Below are positions 48,139 through 57,171 of a DNA stretch of 64,000 nt, one piece after another. How positions within the stretch are numbered: the stretch's first letter is position 1; each line of letters starts with the position of its first letter. The translations under genes were made by a program, and so were the position numbers. Under the pieces are notes generated by a model that did not search any database, was not told the origin of the DNA, and saw nothing but the letters and a program-made list of their open reading frames with translations. Where the stretch lies: NCBI RefSeq assembly GCF_030818935.1, contig NZ_JAUTBD010000001.1, forward strand, positions 1,922,001-1,986,000, given 5' to 3'. This stretch comes from Microbacterium sp. SORGH_AS_1204 (lineage in GTDB: Bacteria; Actinomycetota; Actinomycetes; Actinomycetales; Microbacteriaceae).

Positions 48139-48888
48139 GTGATCCACACCACCGCCGCTCTGCTCCCGTGGCTCGACCCCGCGACGATCATCACGAACTC
48201 GCAGCCGTGGGCTCTGCTGGTGGTCTGCTTCATCATCTTCGCCGAGACGGGCCTGCTGATCGGGTTCCTGCTGCCCGGTGACACGCTGCTGATCATGGCC
48301 GGCCTGCTGTCGCATTCGACACCCGCGGCCCCCAACGGCGTGTTCGGCATCAACGCGTGGTGGGTCGCCCTCGCCATCGGCGTCGCCGCGTTCGTCGGCG
48401 GTGAGGTCGGGTACTACATCGGCCACAAGGCCGGTCCCTCGATCTTCGAGCGCAAAGAATCGGGCATCTTCAGCAAGAAGAACGTCGAGCGCACGAACGC
48501 CTTCTTCGAACGGTTCGGCGGACTCACCGTCATCCTCGCCCGCTTCGTGCCGGTGGTGCGCACCTTCGCCCCCATCGCGGCCGGCGTCGGGCACATGCCG
48601 TGGCGCAAGTACACGCTCTACAACTTCATCGGTGCGGTCATCTGGGGCATCGGCCTCACCATGCTCGGGTACGCAGTGGGCTACATCCCCTTCATCCGCG
48701 ACATCGTGACCGAGTACATCGACGTCATCCTGCTCGCCGCCGTCGCCGGCACCGCACTGTTCATCGCGATCCACTACTTCCGCGAGCGCGCCGCCGCCAA
48801 GCGCGAGGGCGCCGTGACGCACGCCGAAGCCGAGGCCCTCACGCTCGACGCCCAGACCCTCGAAGACGGCGACCAGCCCGCACGCTGA
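48139..48888 (+). CDS. DedA family membrane protein
   Basis: 249 residues. The DedA/SNARE-associated signature is present: FAETGLLIGFLLPGDTLLIMAG near residue 35, the GYYIGHKAGP loop, and RFVPVVRTFAPIAAGVGHMPWRKYTLYN near residue 135. Relatives flip phospholipids (undecaprenyl phosphate or phosphatidylethanolamine) or affect membrane proton balance. The polar C-terminal tail is about 40 residues. The GTG at 48139 is chosen because upstream codons would run into the tRNA. Confidence 0.9.
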   Translation: MIHTTAALLPWLDPATIITNSQPWALLVVCFIIFAETGLLIGFLLPGDTLLIMAGLLSHSTPAAPNGVFGINAWWVALAIGVAAFVGGEVGYYIGHKAGPSIFERKESGIFSKKNVERTNAFFERFGGLTVILARFVPVVRTFAPIAAGVGHMPWRKYTLYNFIGAVIWGIGLTMLGYAVGYIPFIRDIVTEYIDVILLAAVAGTALFIAIHYFRERAAAKREGAVTHAEAEALTLDAQTLEDGDQPAR

Positions 48889-48990
48889 GCTGACACGGCC
48901 GCGACGACTCGGCCTGCCGCTGGCCGAGGTGCGCCCGATCCGCCGCTCGGGCCTGTAGCTGCTGCTGTCACCCGGCGGCGAGCGCCGCGA

Positions 48991-49842
48991 TCACGAGGCT
49001 TTCGAGCTCTTCTTCTTGGCGGGCGCTTTCTTCGCGGGCGCGTCCTTCTCGGCCCGCGCCGCACGACTGCGCTCCACGCTCGCGCGCAACGCCTCCATCA
49101 GGTCGATGACCTCACCGCCGTCGTCGTCCTCGGCCTTGCCGAAGGTGGCATCGGTGTCGAGGGCATCGCCCTGCTCGAGCTTCGCGTCGATGAGGGTGCG
49201 CAGCTCCACCTGGTACTCGTCGGTGAACTCCTCGGGGTCGAAGTCCTTCGAGAAGCTGTCGACGAGGGATGCCGACATCTCCAGCTCCTTCGCCGAGATG
49301 CGCACGCTTTCATCCAGCGCCGGGAACGCCGCCTCGCGCACCTCGTCGGCCCACAGCAGCGTCTGCAGCACGAGCACGTCGCCGCGCACGCGGAGGGCTG
49401 CCAGCCGCGTCTTCTGCCGCAGCGAGAAACGCACGATGGCCGTGCGGTCGGTCTGCTCCAGCGTCTTGCGCAGCAGCACGTACGCCTTCGGCGACGACGA
49501 GTCGGGCTCGAGGTAGTAGGCCTTGTCGAGGGTGAGCAGGTCGACCTGGTCGCTGGGCACGAACTCGACGACCTCGATCTCGCGGCTGCGTTCGCTCGGT
49601 AGCGACGCGAGGTCGTCCTTGGTCAGCACGACCGTCTGCTCGCCATCGTCGTACGCCTTGTCGATGTCGCTGTACGGCACCACCTCGCCGTCGATCTCGC
49701 AGATGCGCTGGTACCGGATGCGCCCGCCGTCGGCGTTGTGCACCTGGTGCAGCGAGACGTCGTGGTCTTCGGTGGCCGAGTACACCTTGACGGGCACGTT
49801 GACGAGGCCGAACGTCAGGGCGCCCTTCCAGATCGATCGCAT
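48991..49842 (-). CDS. ku: Non-homologous end-joining protein Ku
   Basis: 283 residues; a homodimeric ring that threads onto broken DNA ends and recruits LigD. Starts MRSIWKGALTFGLVNVPVKV, the bacterial Ku signature. The Ku core extends to about residue 235 (DEYQVELRTLIDAKLEQGD). It ends in a lysine-rich tail (KKAPAKKKSSKAS) typical of DNA-binding extensions. The start follows TTCACT by six bases, consistent with leaderless transcription. Divergent from ligD, with a symmetric promoter element between. Confidence 0.96.
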   Translation of the reverse strand: MRSIWKGALTFGLVNVPVKVYSATEDHDVSLHQVHNADGGRIRYQRICEIDGEVVPYSDIDKAYDDGEQTVVLTKDDLASLPSERSREIEVVEFVPSDQVDLLTLDKAYYLEPDSSSPKAYVLLRKTLEQTDRTAIVRFSLRQKTRLAALRVRGDVLVLQTLLWADEVREAAFPALDESVRISAKELEMSASLVDSFSKDFDPEEFTDEYQVELRTLIDAKLEQGDALDTDATFGKAEDDDGGEVIDLMEALRASVERSRAARAEKDAPAKKAPAKKKSSKAS

Positions 49843-49869
49843 GGATCCAGTGAACACCGGAACAGGGGC

Positions 49870-49954
49870 GGATGCCGAGGGGGTTGTGTCCGCGGGCCGC
49901 ACACAACTCCTGCAACACAGTTCGCGATCGCGGCCCGCAACCCCCTCGGCATCC
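49870..49954. promoter_or_regulatory. Symmetric shared element of the divergent ku and ligD promoters
   Basis: CAACCCCCTCGGCATCC occurs once facing ligD (49938-49954) and once facing ku (complement of 49870-49886), forming perfect 17-bp arms. Each copy ends 27-28 bases before its start codon and 15-16 bases before its -10-like hexamer (TACGCT for ligD, TTCACT for ku). An inner GCGGGCCGC/GCGGCCCGC pair extends the dyad. Confidence 0.6.
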
Positions 49955-49982
49955 CGAACCGCCCCGGCTCTACGCTGGGGCG

Positions 49983-52544
49983 ATGGTGGAGCAGACGGTG
50001 CAGATCGGCGGGCGTCGCCTGCGGCTGTCGAACCTCGACAAGGTGCTCTACCCCGAGACGGGCACCACCAAGGGCGAGATCATCGACTACTACTCGCGCA
50101 TCGCCCCGCGCCTGCTCCCCCACGTCGCCGACCGCCCCGTCACGCGCAAACGCTGGCCCGACGGTGTGGGCACGGCGGAGGATGCCACCGAGCCGTTCTT
50201 CGCCAAGGCCCTCGAGCCGGGCGCCCCGGCGTGGGTGCGGCGGTTTCCGATCGACCACTCCTCCGGCGCGAAGGACTACCCGCTCGTCGATGACCTGCCG
50301 ACGCTGGTGTACCTGGCGCAGGTCGCCAGCCTCGAGTTGCACGTGCCGCAGTGGCGGTTCTCCCCCGACGGGGAGCGGCAGAACCCCGACAGGCTCGTGC
50401 TCGACCTCGACCCGGGGCCGGGCGTGGGTCTGCCCGAATGTGCTGAGGTCGCGCGGTGGGCGCGCGCGATCCTCCAGGACATCGGCCTGGACCCGCTGCC
50501 GGTCACGAGCGGCAGCAAGGGCATTCACCTCTATGCGCACCTCGACGGTCGGCAGTCGAGCGACGCGGCGAGCGCGATCGCGAAAGAGCTCGCGCGGGCG
50601 ATCGAAGCCGATCACCCCGACCTCGTGGTCAGCCAGATGGCGAAGGCGGCCCGCCCCGGCAAAGTGTTCATCGACTGGAGCCAGAACAACGGCTCCAAGA
50701 CGACCATCGCCCCATACTCCCTGCGCGGACGGGCGCACCCCACCGTCGCCGCACCCCGCACGTGGGAGGAGCTCGACGACCCCGACCTGCGCCACCTGCT
50801 GTTCACCGAGGTGCTCGCGCGCGCGGGCGACCCGCTCGCCCCCGTCGAGCGCGACAGCGGTCCCCTGCGTTCGTATATCTCCAAGCGCACGGCGGGGAGA
50901 ACACCCGAGCCCGTTCCGCAGGCTCCGCACGGCGAGGCCGCGCCCGAGGGGCTCCCCCGCTTCGTCATCCAGGAGCACCACGCCACGCGCCTCCACTGGG
51001 ACCTGCGGCTCGAACACGACGGCGTGCTGGTGAGCTGGGCGGTGCCCAAGGGCGTGCCCCCGACGACCGCGAAGAACAGCCTCGCCGTCATGACCGAGGA
51101 CCACCCGATGCAGTACCTCGACTTCGCGGGCGAGATCCCCCGCGGCGAGTACGGCGCCGGCATCATGACCGTCTGGGACACCGGCACCTACGAGCTCGAG
51201 AAGTGGCGCGACGACGAGGTGATCGCCACCCTGCAGGGTCGCGCCGACGGTCCGCTCGGCCGAGTGCGCCTCGCCCTCATTCGCACCGAGGGCCGCGGCG
51301 AGAAGTCGCAGTGGCTGCTGCACCGGATGAAGACGGATGCCGAGGGCCGCCCGCAGGGCGAGGGAGAGCCGGTGGTCCCGCTCGACCACGGCGCGCATGC
51401 TGCCGCGTCCGTACCGGAGACCGCCACGCCCAGAAAGGAATCGTCAGCGCCCGCGACGACGACGCCGAAGCACGACTCCCCCGCCGCGCCCCCGAAGGAA
51501 TCGCCAACACCCGCGAAGACGACGACATCGAAGACCCCGCACCGCTCCCCCGCCGCCGCCGACCTCCGCCCGATGCTTGCGACCTCCGCGACCCCGGGCC
51601 TCGCGCGTGCCGCCGCCGAGCGGTGGGGCCGGGCTTGGGTGGAGATGAAGTGGGACGGCATCCGGGGTCTGGGCATCTGGGACGGTGAGCGACTTCGGCT
51701 GCGTTCGCGCAACGGCAACGACCTCACCGCGACCTACCCCGAACTCACGACGGCCGACCTGGGCCTCGGCCCCGAGCCCGCGGTCGTCGACGGCGAGATC
51801 GTCGCCCTCGACGCGCAGGGGCGACCGAGCTTCCCGCTCCTGCAGAAGCGCATGAACCTCGCCCAGCCGCGGGAGATCGATCGTGAGGCCTGGCGCACCC
51901 CCGTCCAGCTCTATCTGTTCGACGTCCTCGTCGTGGGCGAGCGCGACGTGGCCGCGCTGCCGCTGGCCGAGCGGCGCGGCATCCTGGAGGACCTCGCTCG
52001 GGATGCCGCCGCCCCCGTCGTCGTGCCGCCGGTCTTCGACGACGTGGATGCCGCCGTCGCCACGAGCGGCCGGTTCGGGCTCGAGGGGGTCGTCGTCAAA
52101 GACCCGTCGTCGACCTATCGCCGCGGCGAACGGTCGGAGCTGTGGTTGAAGGTGAAGCACTCGCGCACGCAGGAGGTCGTGATCGGCGGCATCCGTCCGG
52201 GTAAGGGAAACCGTTCGGGCACGATCGGATCGCTGCTGGTCGGCGTGCCCGGCCCGGAGGGGTTGCAGTACGCCGGCCGCGTCGGTTCGGGTTTCGGCGA
52301 ACAGACGCTGACGCGGCTGACCGAACTTCTCGCGCCCCTCGGCAGCGCGGACGATCCGTTCGTCGGCGTGCCCGCGGCCGACGCGCGCGACGCGATCTGG
52401 GTTCGGCCCGAACTCGTCGCCGAGGTCGAGTTCGCGGAGTTCACCCCCGGCGGCATCCTGCGACAGGCACGGTGGCGAGGGCTGCGGCCCGACAAGGACG
52501 CGGGCGACGTGGTGCGGGAGGACTCGCTCTCGAGCGGGGGGTGA
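49983..52544 (+). CDS. ligD: ATP-dependent DNA ligase D (Pol-PE-Lig)
   Basis: 853 residues; multifunctional end-joining enzyme. Order seen: a primase-like polymerase domain (residues about 1-300, metal aspartates in VLDLDPGPGV), a 3'-phosphoesterase domain (about 330-450, HATRLHWDLRLEHDGVLVSW and GEIPRGEYGAG), a Pro/Thr/Lys linker (about 460-530), and the ligase domain with adenylated Lys556 in VEMKWDGIRG, VVDGEIVALD and WLKVKHSRTQE. This is the mycobacterial domain order, not the Pseudomonas one. The ATG follows TACGCT by six bases. Divergent from ku. Confidence 0.96.
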   Translation: MVEQTVQIGGRRLRLSNLDKVLYPETGTTKGEIIDYYSRIAPRLLPHVADRPVTRKRWPDGVGTAEDATEPFFAKALEPGAPAWVRRFPIDHSSGAKDYPLVDDLPTLVYLAQVASLELHVPQWRFSPDGERQNPDRLVLDLDPGPGVGLPECAEVARWARAILQDIGLDPLPVTSGSKGIHLYAHLDGRQSSDAASAIAKELARAIEADHPDLVVSQMAKAARPGKVFIDWSQNNGSKTTIAPYSLRGRAHPTVAAPRTWEELDDPDLRHLLFTEVLARAGDPLAPVERDSGPLRSYISKRTAGRTPEPVPQAPHGEAAPEGLPRFVIQEHHATRLHWDLRLEHDGVLVSWAVPKGVPPTTAKNSLAVMTEDHPMQYLDFAGEIPRGEYGAGIMTVWDTGTYELEKWRDDEVIATLQGRADGPLGRVRLALIRTEGRGEKSQWLLHRMKTDAEGRPQGEGEPVVPLDHGAHAAASVPETATPRKESSAPATTTPKHDSPAAPPKESPTPAKTTTSKTPHRSPAAADLRPMLATSATPGLARAAAERWGRAWVEMKWDGIRGLGIWDGERLRLRSRNGNDLTATYPELTTADLGLGPEPAVVDGEIVALDAQGRPSFPLLQKRMNLAQPREIDREAWRTPVQLYLFDVLVVGERDVAALPLAERRGILEDLARDAAAPVVVPPVFDDVDAAVATSGRFGLEGVVVKDPSSTYRRGERSELWLKVKHSRTQEVVIGGIRPGKGNRSGTIGSLLVGVPGPEGLQYAGRVGSGFGEQTLTRLTELLAPLGSADDPFVGVPAADARDAIWVRPELVAEVEFAEFTPGGILRQARWRGLRPDKDAGDVVREDSLSSGG

Positions 52545-52828
52545 GACGCCGTCGCCGGCCGAGGCGTTCCTGCAGCACGTCGTGGACTGCACGCACGACA
52601 TGCTCACCCGGTGCCCGTCGTGCTCCCGCTACCCCGACACGTCTTCGCTCTCCCTCCCGTCGACACCACGGCCGGACGCGTCGTCGCTTGCTCGCGGGGG
52701 CCGAAGCCGCCCGGACCATTTCCTACGCTCAGGAACCACCCTCAGCACAGGTGGCTGAGCCCGTCGAAGCCACCGGCACCCGCCCTAACCCTGGCCGGCG
52801 CAAGGTCCTCCGCCGCGACCCGTCGGCG
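52545..52828. other. Gap between ligD and the CDF gene
   Basis: About 280 bp between converging genes with no supportable ORF. It contains one member of the palindromic repeat family (52750-52774). Confidence 0.5.
52750..52774. repeat. Palindromic dispersed repeat, variant copy
   Basis: GGTGGCTGAGC-CCGTCGAA-GCCACC has the same layout and core (CTGAGC-N-GTCGAAG) as the three copies near ilvN, with compensating changes in both arms (GGTGGC/GCCACC in place of GGTCCC/GGGACC). That keeps the stem and suggests selection for structure or a mobile palindrome. Confidence 0.65.
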
Positions 52829-53746
52829 TTACGCGTGCCGCGAATCGTGCTCGACGTGGCCCGCGGGCTCGAGTTGGAAGGTCGAGTGCTCCACGTCGAA
52901 GTGATCGCTGAGGCACCCCTGCAGCGACGACAGGATGCCGGCGGCCCGGCCGTCAGAGAATGCGGCGTCGTCGACTATCACGTGGGCGCTGAACACCGGC
53001 GCTCCCCGCGTGAGCTGCCACACGTGCACATCGTGCACATCGACGACGCCGTCGGCACCGCGCAGATGCTCGCGGATCTCGGCCACGTGCACGCCGACCG
53101 GCGCCGATTCGGTCAACACGACGACCACTTCGCGCAGCAGACCGATGGCCCGCGGCACGATCATGACCGCGATGAGCAGCGAGGCGACGGCATCCGCCTG
53201 CGTGAAACCGGTCGTCACGATCACGACGGCCGCGACGATCACGGCCACCGAGCCGATGAGATCGCCGAGCACTTCGAGGTAGGCGCCCCGCACGTTGATG
53301 CTGCGCTTCTGCGCCCGGCCGAGCAGCCACATCGACACGGCGTTCGCGGTCATGCCGACGCTCGCGACGACGAGCATGAGCCCGCCCTGCACCTCCGCCT
53401 CGGCCGGCGCGAGCAGGCGCTGGGCGGCTTCGATCCCCACCCACACGCACAGCACGATCAGGATGACGCCGTTGGCGAGGGCGCCGAGCACTTCGGCGCG
53501 CTGGTATCCGTAGGTCTGCCGGTCGTCGGCCGGTCGGGCGGCGATAGCCGTCGCGATGAGAGCGACGACCAGGGCCGCTGCGTCGGTGAACATGTGCGCC
53601 GCGTCGGCCAACAGGGCGAGCGAGCCCGACAGGATCGCCCCGACGATCTGCACGACCATCACGGTCGCGGTCAGCGCGAGGGCCGTCGCGAGCAGCCGCC
53701 TGTTGCCGGCATCCCGGATGCCACCGGACGGCGCGTGATCGTGCAT
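52829..53746 (-). CDS. Cation diffusion facilitator (zinc/divalent metal exporter)
   Basis: 305 residues with six helices. The metal-site pattern is ALLADAAHMFTDAAALVVAL (HxxxD) in helix 2 and a similar GAYLEVLGDLIGSVAV in helix 5. The cytoplasmic C-terminal domain has DVHDVHVWQLTRGAPVFSAHV. CzcD/ZitB-type proteins swap Zn or Cd for protons to detoxify the cytoplasm. The ATG follows TAGCCT by six bases. No metal regulator is adjacent. Confidence 0.94.
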   Translation of the reverse strand: MHDHAPSGGIRDAGNRRLLATALALTATVMVVQIVGAILSGSLALLADAAHMFTDAAALVVALIATAIAARPADDRQTYGYQRAEVLGALANGVILIVLCVWVGIEAAQRLLAPAEAEVQGGLMLVVASVGMTANAVSMWLLGRAQKRSINVRGAYLEVLGDLIGSVAVIVAAVVIVTTGFTQADAVASLLIAVMIVPRAIGLLREVVVVLTESAPVGVHVAEIREHLRGADGVVDVHDVHVWQLTRGAPVFSAHVIVDDAAFSDGRAAGILSSLQGCLSDHFDVEHSTFQLEPAGHVEHDSRHA

Positions 53747-53880
53747 GAGTTCAGGCTAGAACCGACCTCCGACATCGAGGCGGTCGAGGGGCCTGTCGGG
53801 AATGAGAACCGCTGTCGCCTCCGAGCCGCGCACGCTGCCGCCGGCGCCGCGTTGCCGCCGCCGGCCCCGCGCTGCCGCCG

Positions 53881-54003
53881 CCGACCCCGCGCCCGCTTCG
53901 CCTCACCCCGCACCGCTGTCGCCTCCGCGCCGGCCCCGCGCCGCTGCCGCCGACCCCGCGCCCGCTTCGCCTCACCCCGCACCGCTGTCGCCTCCGCGCC
54001 GGC
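53881..54003. repeat. 54-bp direct repeat with 69-bp period
   Basis: CCGACCCCGCGCCCGCTTCG and the following 34 bases are repeated exactly at 53881 and 53950. Shorter CCGCCG-rich degenerate copies precede them from about 53820. The array fills the gap before the glycosyltransferase stop; ORFs through it are Arg/Gly/Ala-rich and not credible. Confidence 0.75.
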
Positions 54004-54011
54004 GCTTCGCG

Positions 54012-54821
54012 TCAGCCGCGCAGCGCCCGCACCCGCGCTTGCACGCGCCGGTGCACGTGCAACGCCGGGTAGACGCCCAAGAACACCGCCATCGGCGCCC
54101 GCAGCCGCACGTCGCGGATGTCGTGCGCCGCGTAGGTGTTCTCGAAGCGGTCGACGTACCGGCGGAAGTCACGCGGACGATCGTCCAGCCGCCGCGCCGA
54201 CATCCCGGCCACCATGTCGGAGCAATACCCGATGCGGTGTCCGCCGAGGGCGAAATGGATCGCGATGTCGAGGTCTTCGTGCATGACGTCGGCGTGGTCG
54301 TCGCACAGGAACTCGCGCACGTCGCGCCAGGCCTCGGCCCGCACGGCCATGTTGCTGCCGAAGAGGAAGACGAAGTCCCCGGCGAGCTTCACCTGCAACC
54401 GCCGCAACCGGTCGTCGATCTGCTGTCCGATAGCCCGCAGGGGCAGGTCGTAGTACTCGACCGGGCCCGAGACGGCATCCATCGATCCCGTCGCGAACAC
54501 GCGCGAGACCTGGGCCACCCAGTCGGGCTTAAGCACCGTGTCGGCGTCGATGCGACCGAGCACGTCGCCCGTGGCGGCATCCATCCCGAGATTGCGAGTC
54601 GGCACGAGGCCCTGACGCTCGTCTTGGCGCAGCAGACGGATGCCGGCGGCCGGGTAATCGTCGATGGCGCGCTGCACCAGCTCGCGTGTGCCGTCGGTCG
54701 ATCGGTTGTCGACCACGAGCACCTCGGCCGCGGGCACGCTCTGCCGCACGATCGCCCGCAGACACCGCTCGATGACCGCTTCCTCGTTGAATGCGGGAAC
54801 GACGATCGACACCGAGGGCAT
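54012..54821 (-). CDS. Glycosyltransferase family 2
   Basis: 269 residues from ATG 54821 (a GTG at 54833 would add four). GT-A fold: SIVVPAFNEEAVIERCLRAI at the N-terminus, VVDNRSTDGTRELV, the metal-binding DAD-type motif GRIDADTVLKPDW near residue 90, and a downstream HEDLDIAIHFALGGHR acceptor-side motif. No membrane helices, so it is cytoplasmic or membrane-peripheral. Likely builds a cell-envelope glycan or glycolipid. It lies 26 bp after rdgB on the same strand and may be read through from that operon. Confidence 0.9.
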   Translation of the reverse strand: MPSVSIVVPAFNEEAVIERCLRAIVRQSVPAAEVLVVDNRSTDGTRELVQRAIDDYPAAGIRLLRQDERQGLVPTRNLGMDAATGDVLGRIDADTVLKPDWVAQVSRVFATGSMDAVSGPVEYYDLPLRAIGQQIDDRLRRLQVKLAGDFVFLFGSNMAVRAEAWRDVREFLCDDHADVMHEDLDIAIHFALGGHRIGYCSDMVAGMSARRLDDRPRDFRRYVDRFENTYAAHDIRDVRLRAPMAVFLGVYPALHVHRRVQARVRALRG

Positions 54822-54847
54822 TGCGGTCACCACACGGGTCTACACGC

Positions 54848-55444
54848 TCAGAGTGACGCGAGAAGGGGCGCGAGCTGAACGAACGCCCGGGCGCGGTGCG
54901 ACTCGGCGTTCTTCTCGTCAGCCGTCCACTCACCCACCGTGCGCTCGGCGTCCGCGGGCTGACCGTCGGGGATGAAGATCGGGTCATACCCGAAACCACC
55001 CGGCCCCGCCGGCGCGTTCGCCAGGCGACCCGGCCAACGGCCCTCGACCGTCTGCTCGCTCCCGTCGGGACGCACCAGAGCGATGACCGACACGAACTGC
55101 GCCGTGCGGTGCGGGTCGGCGACGTCAGAGAGCTGGTCGAGCAGCAGCGCGAGGTTGGCCGCGGCGTCTTTCTTGTGCCCGGCCCAGTACGCCGAGAACA
55201 CCCCGGGCGACCCGCCGAGCACGTCGACGGCGACGCCGGAGTCGTCGGCCAGGGCCGGGAGCCCCGTGTGGACCGCCGCCGCACGCGCCTTGATCAAGGC
55301 GTTCGCGGCGAAGGTCACACCGTCTTCGACCGGCTCGGGGCCGTCGTAGCCCACGACCTCGAGGTCGGGGCGCACCGCGGCGACGATCGCCTGGAACTCC
55401 TCGACCTTGTGCGGGTTGTGCGTGGCGAGCACGACGCGGGCCAT
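54848..55444 (-). CDS. rdgB: Non-canonical purine NTP pyrophosphatase (RdgB/HAM1)
   Basis: 198 residues; hydrolyses ITP, dITP and XTP to keep deaminated purines out of nucleic acids. Motifs: LATHNPHKVEEFQ at the N-terminus, ANALIKARAA, LADDSGVAVDVLGGSPGVFSA, and the substrate-binding GFGYDPIFIPDG near residue 150. It begins one base after the rph stop, part of a murI-rph-rdgB unit. Confidence 0.96.
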   Translation of the reverse strand: MARVVLATHNPHKVEEFQAIVAAVRPDLEVVGYDGPEPVEDGVTFAANALIKARAAAVHTGLPALADDSGVAVDVLGGSPGVFSAYWAGHKKDAAANLALLLDQLSDVADPHRTAQFVSVIALVRPDGSEQTVEGRWPGRLANAPAGPGGFGYDPIFIPDGQPADAERTVGEWTADEKNAESHRARAFVQLAPLLASL

Positions 55445-55445
55445 G

Positions 55446-56171
55446 TCAGCCCTCGAGAGCCGCGGTCTGGATGCCGCGCAGCTCGGCGCAGCCGTTCACA
55501 CCGAGTTCGAGCAACTGGTCGAGCTCGCGCTTGTCGAAGGGGGCGCCCTCGGCGGTGCCCTGCACCTCGACGAAGAGACCGCGACCGGTGACGACGACGT
55601 TCATGTCGGTCTCGGCGCGCACGTCTTCGACGTACGCAAGGTCGAGCATCGGCTCGCCGTCGATGATGCCCACCGACACCGCGGCGACCGAGTCGCGCAA
55701 CACCTCGGCGCGCTGGCCGATGAACTTCTTCTCGCGGCCCCAGGCGATGGCATCCGCCAAGGCGACGTACGCGCCCGTGATGGCCGCGGTGCGCGTGCCG
55801 CCGTCTGCCTGCAGCACGTCGCAGTCGATGACGATCGTGTTCTCGCCGAGGGCCTTGGTGTCGACGACGGCGCGCAGCGCCCGGCCGATCAGGCGCGAGA
55901 TCTCGTGCGTTCGACCGCCGACCTTGCCCTTGATGCTCTCGCGGTCGTTGCGGCTGTTGGTCGCGCGCGGCAGCATGGCGTACTCCGCCGTGACCCAGCC
56001 CTTGCCCTTGCCGGTCAGCCAGCGCGGCACGCCGTTGGTGAACGACGCGGTGCACAGCACCTTGGTGCCGCCGAACGTGATGAGCGCCGAGCCCTCGGCG
56101 TGCGCCGACCAGCCGCGCTCGATCGTGACGGGGCGGAGCTGATCGGTGGTGCGACCGTCTTTGCGGGTCAT
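55446..56171 (-). CDS. rph: Ribonuclease PH
   Basis: 241 residues; phosphorolytic 3'-5' exoribonuclease trimming tRNA 3' ends. Seen: [53 protein letters not shown], the phosphate-site [18 protein letters not shown], and [20 protein letters not shown]. The ATG at 56171 is the family's normal start ([14 protein letters not shown]). 36 bp after murI, directly followed by rdgB. Confidence 0.97.
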   Translation of the reverse strand: MTRKDGRTTDQLRPVTIERGWSAHAEGSALITFGGTKVLCTASFTNGVPRWLTGKGKGWVTAEYAMLPRATNSRNDRESIKGKVGGRTHEISRLIGRALRAVVDTKALGENTIVIDCDVLQADGGTRTAAITGAYVALADAIAWGREKKFIGQRAEVLRDSVAAVSVGIIDGEPMLDLAYVEDVRAETDMNVVVTGRGLFVEVQGTAEGAPFDKRELDQLLELGVNGCAELRGIQTAALEG

Positions 56172-56207
56172 GGGTCCTCCAGAGGAACGGAAAGGGGATG
56201 CCACGCC

Positions 56208-57026
56208 TCAGCGCGGCAGGTCGATGGCGCCGGTCTGCACGAGCTGCACCTCGCGCACCTCGCGGCCCATGAGGCGGTTCGCGAGGTTGACGAAGTCGTC
56301 GGCCGACGAGCCGGTGGCTTCGTAGCGGTGTCGGGGCGTGGCATCCGGACTCGCCAGCAGGTCGCGCGAGACGAGCTGACGGAAGACGTCTTTGGCGGTC
56401 TCACTGTCGCTCGAGACGAGGCTGACGTCGGGCCCCATCACGTAGCTGATCGCCCCTTCGAGGAACGGGTAGTGCGTGCAGCCGAGCACGAGGGTGTCGA
56501 CGCCGGCGTGGCGCAGCGGCGCGAGATACCGCTCAGCGGTGTCCAGCACCTCGGGCGAATCGGTGACGCCCGCCTCGACGAACTCCACGAACCGCGGGCA
56601 CGCCTCGGCGAAGACCGTGAGGCGTTCGTTCACCTCGAGCATGTCTTGGTAGGCGCGCGAGCCGATGGTGCCGGCCGTGCCGATCACGCCGATGCGGCCG
56701 TTGCGGGTGGTCGACATCGCGGTGCGCACCGCCGGGCCGATGACCTCGACGACGGGAACGTCGTAACGCTCCCGCGCGTCGCGGAGCATCGCGGCCGACG
56801 CGGTGTTGCAGGCGATGACGAGCATCTTCACGCCCTGTTCGACCAGGGTGTCGAGCACTTCTAGCGCGTACCGGCGCACGTCGGCGATCGGCTTGGGACC
56901 GTACGGCGAGCGGGCGGTGTCGCCGATGTAGAGGATCGATTCGCGCGGCAGCTGCTGCGACACGGCCCGGGCGACGGTGAGACCGCCGACTCCCGAGTCG
57001 AAGATCCCGATCGGCGCGTCATCCAT
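56208..57026 (-). CDS. murI: Glutamate racemase
   Basis: 272 residues; converts L- to D-glutamate for peptidoglycan. The N-terminal [17 protein letters not shown] is the family start. The two catalytic cysteines are in [10 protein letters not shown] (near residue 76) and LGCTHYPFL (near residue 187). The ATG follows TAGGCT by eight bases. Head of a murI-rph-rdgB transcription unit, an order common in actinobacteria. Confidence 0.97.
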   Translation of the reverse strand: MDDAPIGIFDSGVGGLTVARAVSQQLPRESILYIGDTARSPYGPKPIADVRRYALEVLDTLVEQGVKMLVIACNTASAAMLRDARERYDVPVVEVIGPAVRTAMSTTRNGRIGVIGTAGTIGSRAYQDMLEVNERLTVFAEACPRFVEFVEAGVTDSPEVLDTAERYLAPLRHAGVDTLVLGCTHYPFLEGAISYVMGPDVSLVSSDSETAKDVFRQLVSRDLLASPDATPRHRYEATGSSADDFVNLANRLMGREVREVQLVQTGAIDLPR

Positions 57027-57171
57027 AGGAGCCCAGCCTATCGGGCGGGGGTGGGCGAGCGCGGTGGCGCGGCGGCCCGCCGGATCTCCTGCGTCGTGTC
57101 GTGGCGGATGGGCGCGTCAAGGGGCAGCGGGCGACCCGGCATCCGAGAACCGGCGGCAATAGGCTGGCGCC

